In this document: positions 15,092 to 20,000 of the stretch, piece by piece
How positions within the stretch are numbered: position 1 is the stretch's first letter
How the letters are laid out: each line of letters starts with the position of its first letter
Assembly (NCBI GenBank): GCA_963575745.1
Contig: CAUYUJ010004710.1
Location: forward strand, 1-20,000
DNA length: 20,000 nucleotides
Direction of reading: 5' to 3'
Source of the DNA: Prorocentrum cordatum
Taxonomy: Eukaryota; Sar; Dinophyceae; Prorocentrales; Prorocentraceae
The notes under the pieces: model-generated
What the model was told of the DNA's origin: nothing
Seen by the model: the letters and a program-made list of their open reading frames with translations, nothing else
The model's database searches: none
Translations under genes and position numbers: made by a program

Positions 15092-16935
15092 TAGTCTAAC
15101 GGGCGGGTTCGTGGTCTGGTCGCGCGGCGGACCCCTACCGGGCGGGTCGGGTCGGTCACGGGCGGACCCGAACGGCGGTCGGGTTCGGCGGGCGGGAAAC
15201 ATTCAGTATGGTGCGTGTACCCGAGCGACACGCGTGAAACCCCAACGGGCGGGCGGGGTGGGGCAGGCGGAGCCTAACGGGCAGGGCGGGTCGGGTCGGG
15301 TCGGGCGGACCCTGACGGGCGGGTCGTGTCGGGCGGGCGGGACACTAAAATATTGTGCTTGTGTACTTGAACACGCGTGAACCCTACGGGCTAGTCGGGT
15401 CGGTTCGGGGGTTCGGCGGGCGGACCCGAACGGGGGCGGGTCGGGTCGGTCGGGCGGACCCTAACGGGCGGGTCGGGCCGGGCGGGCGGGACATGAAAGT
15501 ATGGTGCGTGTGCACTTGACACGCGTGAACCCTAGCAGGCGGGTCGGGTCGGGTCGGGCGGGCGGACCCTAACGGGCGGGTCGGGTCGGGTCGGGCGGAC
15601 CCTAACGGGCGGGTCGGGTCGGGCGGGCGGGGCATTAAAGTATTGTGCGTGTACACTAGACACGCGTGAACCCTAGCGGGCGGGTCGGGTCGGGTCGGGC
15701 GGGCGGACCCTAACGGGGGGTTGGGGTCGGCGGCGGGACATTAAAATATGGCGCGCGTGCACTTGACACGCGTGAACTCTCACGGGCGGGTCCGGGTCGT
15801 GTCGGCGGCGGACCCTACGGGCGGGTCGGGTCGGGCCGGGCGGGCCCTAACGGGCGGGTCGGGTCGCGCGGGCGGGGCGTTAAAGCATGGTGCGTGTGCA
15901 CTTGACACGCGTGAACCCTAACGGGCGGGTCGGGTCGGGTCGGGCGGACCGTAATGATGGGCGGGTCGGGTCGGGCCGGGCGGGCCCTAACGGGCGGGTC
16001 GGGCCGGGTCGGGCGGATGGGCGGGTCGGGCGGGCGGGACATTAAAGTATGGTGCGTGTGCACTTGACACGCGTGAACCCTAACGGGCGGGTCGGGTCGG
16101 GTCGGGCGGGCGGGCCCTAACGGGCGGGTCGGGTCGGGTCGGGCGGACCCTAACGGGCGGGTCGGGTCGGGCGGGCGGGACATTAAAGTATGGTGCGTGT
16201 GCACTTGACACGCGTGAACCCTAACGGGCGGGTCGGGTCGGGTCGGGCCTAGCGGGCGGGTCGGGTCGGGTCGGGCGGACCCTAACGGGCGGGTCGGGTC
16301 GGGCGGGCGGGGCCTTAGAGTATGGTGCGTGTGCGCTTGACACGCGCGAGCCCTAACGGGCGGGTCGGGTCGGGTCGGGCGGGCCGGACCCTAACGGGCA
16401 GGTCGGGTCGGGTCGGGCGGGCAGGGAGCAACATGGTGCGTTGCACTTGGCGCGCGTGAACCCTCTAACGGGCGGGTCGGGCGGGTCGGGCGGGCGGGAC
16501 ATAGCGGGCGGGTCGGGTCCGGGTCGGGCGGGCCCTACGGCGCGGTCGGGTCGGGCGGGGGGGCGGGACATTAAAGTAGGTGCGTGTACACTTGACACGC
16601 GTGAACCCTAACGGGCGGGTCGGGTCGGGTCGGGCGGGCGGGCCCTAACGGGCGGGTCGGGTCGGGTCGGGCGAACCCTAGCGCGCGGGTCGGGCCGGCC
16701 GGGCGGGACATTAAAGTATGGTGCGTGTGCATTTGACACGCGCGAACCCTAACGGGCGGGTCGGGTCGGGCGGGGCGGACCCTAACGGGCTAGTCGGGTC
16801 GGTTCGGGCAGACGCTAACGGGCGAGTCGGGTCGGGCGGGCGGGACATTAAAGTATGGTGCGTTTACATTTGACGCGCGTGAACCCTAACGGGCGGGTCG
16901 GGTCGGGTCGGGTGGGCGGGCCCTCGCGGTCGGGT
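15092..16935. repeat. G-rich tandem array with G-quadruplex potential
   Basis: About 1.8 kb of G-rich plus strand built from short gggtc / gggcg units grouped into a larger unit. Each larger unit ends with an AT-containing spacer (attaaagtatggtgcgtgtg) and gacacgcgtgaaccctaacg. Gacacgcg landmarks at 15659, 15765, 15904, 16066, 16207, 16339, 16594, 16735 and (as gacgcgcg) 16876 give a most common spacing of 141 bp, with shorter and longer units. Runs such as gggcgggtcgggtcggg fit the G-quadruplex pattern many times, always on the plus strand. Minus-strand Pro/Arg/Asp-rich frames (15384-15656, 15815-16204) are repeat shadows. Confidence 0.9.
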
Positions 16936-17324
16936 CGGGCAAAACAAGCCAAGGGGGCCCCCGGGGGCACCGAAAACGGCCCAATAAAGTTTCGCACCCC
17001 CCCGAAAAGCCACGACCAGGCTCCGAGGAGACCCAGAAAAGGATCCCGTTGAATTTGTGCCCGAAACCAAGGCGCGGGCGCGGGATGGGCCGAAGGCCGC
17101 TGGATACTTTCGAAAGCCACTCCTTGGAGCACGACGTGGCGAAGGAAGTGCTTCGCCCCACCTCGCCTGGGCGCCTCTCGTTTGAGCCGCGGAAGCTCTG
17201 GGTCACGGCGGGGGTGACGCCACGACGATGTCTCCACAGCATGACGTAGCAATGTTTGGACAGAGTGACGAGCGGCCGCTCTGCGGTTGAACGGCTATCC
17301 GTGGATATGTTGTTCCGAATCCCT
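16936..17324. other. GC-rich unique or dispersed sequence, no gene recognised
   Basis: Starts with the self-complementary run gggggcccccggggg (about 16953-16967) and continues as non-tandem sequence. Several frames on both strands are open (for example minus 16886-17521 and 16848-17252), but they run into the G-rich array or the pyrimidine tract and show no recognisable motif. It may be a dispersed repeat or decayed coding sequence. I cannot tell from one window. Confidence 0.4.
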
Positions 17325-17437
17325 TCCTCTCCCCTCTCCCCCCGCCCATTCCTGCCTCTCCTGCCCTCCCTGCCCCCCCCGTTTTCCCTCCAGTCCCCCC
17401 GCCCTCGCCCTCCCCTCTCTGCCCCTCCCGCTACGCA
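17325..17437. repeat. Polypyrimidine tract
   Basis: About 110 bases of nearly pure C and T on the plus strand (cttcctctcccctctccccc and similar), with a short break at about 17385. It could form triplex DNA or be part of an intron. Open frames through it are compositional. Confidence 0.75.
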
Positions 17438-18137
17438 ATTCCACAATATGGATACTACTTTCCTCTCTCCCCCTAGTCTGTGCAGAGAGTCTCCCGCCCT
17501 GTCCGCGTATTGTTGTTTCACACAGGATTTGAAAAGTTGATATGTTTGATGTGTTATTCCATTCCGATTGTTTTCGGTTGTTCAAAATGCTGCTCCCGCT
17601 GCAGGGCTGGCCCCGCTTCCGCGCCTCCAATTGTTCCACATCGAACTCGCGCGTCAGCACCGGCGTGTTCGGTCCTTCCAGTAATGCCCACGGTCTAAAG
17701 ATATGCCCTCCGAAAAGAGCATCGGTCGTGATAGCACATCCGGAGCCGATTCGCTGAATTGTTGGGGCTTTGAAGGCCCCCCCCCTTTGGGGGCGTCGTC
17801 GTTGTTCTGAAGCAGAATCAAGCGGGAACCCTGTTTCAGCTTCGAACAGGCGATGTTGAAAGCAGAGCCAGCGGGTTCTATCCGACAGCCCTTATTGTGG
17901 AGGCTTTTCGGGGAGCCTAAGGAGCTGGACATGGAGCCGCGGCTCCAGACGGGCCCAGACCTCTCCACGACGATCCACTTACCCTCCGAGGAGTCAGGCG
18001 CCATGCCATGACATGCTGTGCGGTGCGGTGTTGTGTTCCGCGCCGCTGTGCGACGCCGCGCTTTGGGTCCAGACCATGACCGATGCTGCCAGCGACTTTG
18101 TCGCCGATGACGTCACCATTGCACCGGCAAAACCCAT
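17438..18137. other. Unassigned region with one weak minus-strand open frame
   Basis: No tandem repeat and no recognised gene. The minus strand has an open frame at 17654-18004 (116 aa, starting MAPDSSEGKW) with no motif I recognise. A GTAAGT splice-donor-like hexamer on that strand (17976-17981) falls just inside its start, so it might be a short exon followed by an intron, but no acceptor can be identified. A C/G hairpin (gccccc...gggggc, about 17776-17794) and an imperfect hairpin (gttctgaagc with gcttcgaac, about 17802-17847) are also present. Confidence in any coding role is low. Confidence 0.3.
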
Positions 18138-18297
18138 GCCCGTGGCCGTGACCGTGACCGTGACCGTGGCCGTGGCCGTCGCCGTGGCCGTGACCGTGAC
18201 CGTGGCCGTGACCGTGACCGTGACCGTGACCGTGACCGCGACCGTGACTGTGACCGTGACCGTGACCGTGACCGTGACCGTGACCGTGACCGCGACA
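18138..18297. repeat. CCGTGA hexanucleotide array
   Basis: About 160 bp of ccgtga units with frequent ccgtgg variants and one ccgtcg. The unit is six bases, so all frames stay open: Thr-Val on plus, His-Gly or Ser-Arg on minus. These runs create the low-complexity frames at 17917-18640 and are not called as genes. Confidence 0.92.
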
Positions 18298-18887
18298 GGC
18301 CCTCGCCTGCTGCCGCCGCTCGCCAGCGCCCCCGCCCCTCGCGTCGCGCTGGGCGCCACGGTGCGTGCCAGGTGATGTTTCTTTGCGATCTCGTGGGCCG
18401 CTTTCGTTTTTGACCTCGTTTTGCAGCCAAAGGGCGGAGCGAAAACATAACGAGGCAGAGCGATAACGAAGCGAACTGGAAAACACTGGTGATCTCTCTT
18501 TCATAGTTTTGCCGATCGGCGCGGGCCCTCGCACCCCCCCATGGAGTAGATATTTGCTGTTTTTTGGCGCCTGATTCAAGCAGGTGGAGTAAGCGCGGGG
18601 GCGCCGCCTCTCCTTCCCCGTGGATGAAACCTTGTTTCAAACAGTCGCGCGGGGCAGATGTCTATTACGCCCAATGTCGAAACGCCGAGGCAGAAGACGT
18701 TCACCTGCTCATCTCGCGCCCTGCTGGACTCAGGAGGGGGAAACACACACAGGCACAATTTATCGTCGATCCCTAGGGCAATGTAGGAAAATGTGGGAAG
18801 TGGGGGGGAAGACAACATCCCAGAAATTAGCCTGGCGAAGGACCCAACCATGTGCAGTTGTGAGTGCCGTCGTTGTGAGTATCGCAA
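18298..18887. other. Unassigned region between hexamer and 77-bp arrays
   Basis: Non-tandem sequence with a small palindrome-like gaaaccttgtttc at about 18626. Ggcgcctga at about 18566 appears in inverted orientation at about 17996, suggesting a short shared element flanking the hexamer array. Plus-strand frames (18564-18776, and the start of 18620-19951) have no recognised domain. No gene called. Confidence 0.4.
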
Positions 18888-20000
18888 TCGGTGGAGTTCC
18901 CCATGGGCCACGAAATGCTGTCCTGGGTGGGGGAGACGCACGTGAGTGCAGCCACTGGGGCCTTCGGTTGAGCTCCCTATTGTGGCCACGAAACGCTTCC
19001 CTGGGTGGGTGGAGGCGCGTGCGAACTGCGCCACTGGGGCTTTCGGTTGAGCTCCCTGTGGGGCCACGGAACGCTGTCCTGGATGGGGGAGACGCATGCG
19101 AGTGCAGCTGGGGCGTTCGGTGGAGCTCCATATGGGGCCACGAAACGCTGTCCTGGGTGGGGGAGACGCATGCGAACTGCGCCACCGGGGCTTCGGTGGA
19201 GCTCCTTATGGGGCTACGAAAGGTTGGCCTGGGTGGGGGAGACGCATGCGAACTGCGCCACTGGCGCCGTCGGTGGAGCTCTTTATGGGGCCACGAAGCC
19301 TTGTCCTGGGTGAGGGAGACGCATGCGAGAGCAGCCACTGGCGCCTTCGGTGGGGCTCCGTGTGGGGCCACGAAACGCTGTCCTGGGTGGGGGAGACGCA
19401 TGCGAAAGCAGCCACTGGGGCCGTCGGTGGAACTCCCTATGGGACCACGAAACGCTGTCCTAGGTTGGGGAGACGCATGCGAGAGCAGCCACTTGGGCTT
19501 TCGACCGCGCAACAGTGTCCTAGGTGGGGGAGACGCATGCGAGAGCAGCCACACGGGCCTTCAGTTGGGCTTCCTATGGGGCCACGAAGCGCTGTCCTGG
19601 GTGAGGGAGACGCATGCGAGATCAGCCACTGGCGCCTTCGGTGGAGCTCCCTATGAGCTCCCTATGGGGCCACGAAACGCTGTCCTGGGTGGGGGAGACG
19701 CATGCGAGAGCAGCCACTGGCGCCTTCGGTGGAGCTCCCTGTGGGGCCGCGAAGCGCTGTCCTGGGTGGGGGAGACGCTTGCGAGAGCAGCCACTGGCGC
19801 CGTCGGTGGAGCTCCCTATGAGGCCACGAAACGCTGTCCTGGGTGGGGGAAGCGCATGCGAGAGCAGCCACTGGCGCCGTCGGTGGAGGTCCCTATGGGG
19901 CCACGAAGCGCTGTCCTGGGCGGGGGAGACGCATGCGAGAGCAACCACTGACGCCGTCGGTGGAGCTCCCTATGGGGCTACGAAAGGTTGGCTTGGGTGG
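18888..20000. repeat. 77-bp tandem satellite, running off the right end
   Basis: About 14 copies of a 77-bp unit with the landmarks gagctccctatggggccacg, ctgtcctgggtgggggagac and gcatgcgagagcagccactg. Spacing of the gagctc landmark (19732, 19809, 19886, 19963) is exactly 77 in the last units; earlier units vary by a few bases. Copies towards the right are more uniform. Because 77 is not a multiple of three, the long open frame 18620-19951 passes through all three frames of the unit in turn every 231 bp. A selected protein repeat would not look like that. Minus-strand frames (18760-19554) are equally spurious. Confidence 0.93.

Noticed and set aside
15384-16598. Pro/Arg/Asp-rich minus-strand proteins
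   Set aside because: Translations of the G-rich array; composition and period follow the DNA repeat.
15092-16935. Telomere array because of ccctaa motifs
   Set aside because: Ccctaa occurs singly within each larger unit and is not tandem; no run of TTTAGGG or TTAGGG repeats is present.
17976-17982. GTAAGT splice donor on the minus strand
   Set aside because: A single hexamer match with no acceptor, branch site or recognised exon; too weak to call a gene.
17917-18640. His-Gly, Ser-Arg and Thr-Val repeat proteins
   Set aside because: Translations of the CCGTGA hexamer array in several frames; no supporting domain outside the repeat.
18620-19951. 443-residue open frame on plus strand and 264-residue frame on minus
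   Set aside because: Product of a stop-free 77-bp repeat; the frame rotates each unit, so no consistent peptide repeat is encoded.

Overview
The window looks like eukaryotic nuclear DNA, most likely from a dinoflagellate (inference, about 70% sure). It is almost entirely repetitive: a long satellite with higher-order structure, one full-length non-LTR retrotransposon, and a run of unrelated tandem arrays. There is no bacterial operon structure, and I see no tRNA, rRNA or CRISPR. The dinoflagellate guess rests on the density of low-complexity arrays and on the style of the retrotransposon protein (YADN reverse transcriptase box, RNase H motifs in unusual order), which recalls dinoflagellate retroelements from memory. 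No spliced-leader sequence or host gene confirms it.

Layout. (1) 1-6549 and 12750-14269 are one satellite array: roughly 177-bp monomers grouped with other blocks into higher-order repeats of about 1.3-1.4 kb. The repeats are punctuated by a conserved hairpin-forming module (stem ccggcggtaa / ttaccgccgg). (2) 6550-12749 is a LINE inserted in the loop of one of these hairpins. It has a 12-bp target-site duplication (aagaaaggttga), a 5' UTR, ORF1, ORF2, a short 3' UTR and a short A tail. (3) 14270-20000 is a series of tandem arrays of different unit size: a degenerate 18-bp minisatellite, about 440 bp of TAG repeat, about 1.8 kb of G-rich repeat with strong G-quadruplex potential, a polypyrimidine tract, a CCGTGA hexamer array and a 77-bp satellite running off the right end. 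The stretches between them show no convincing gene.

The retrotransposon is the only convincing coding unit. ORF1 (356 aa) has a coiled coil followed by an RRM-like region. ORF2 is in the same frame and separated from ORF1 only by one UGA. Its endonuclease begins before any in-frame ATG, so ORF2 is probably made by UGA readthrough or was once fused to ORF1. ORF2 carries an APE-type endonuclease, a reverse transcriptase, a 15-unit in-frame peptide repeat, a candidate nuclear-localisation signal, and a C-terminal region in which all four catalytic RNase H motifs are recognisable but in the order 3-4-1-2, as in a circular permutation.

Long open frames elsewhere (satellite, TAG, G-rich, CCGTGA and 77-bp arrays) are by-products of stop-poor repeats and are not annotated as genes.
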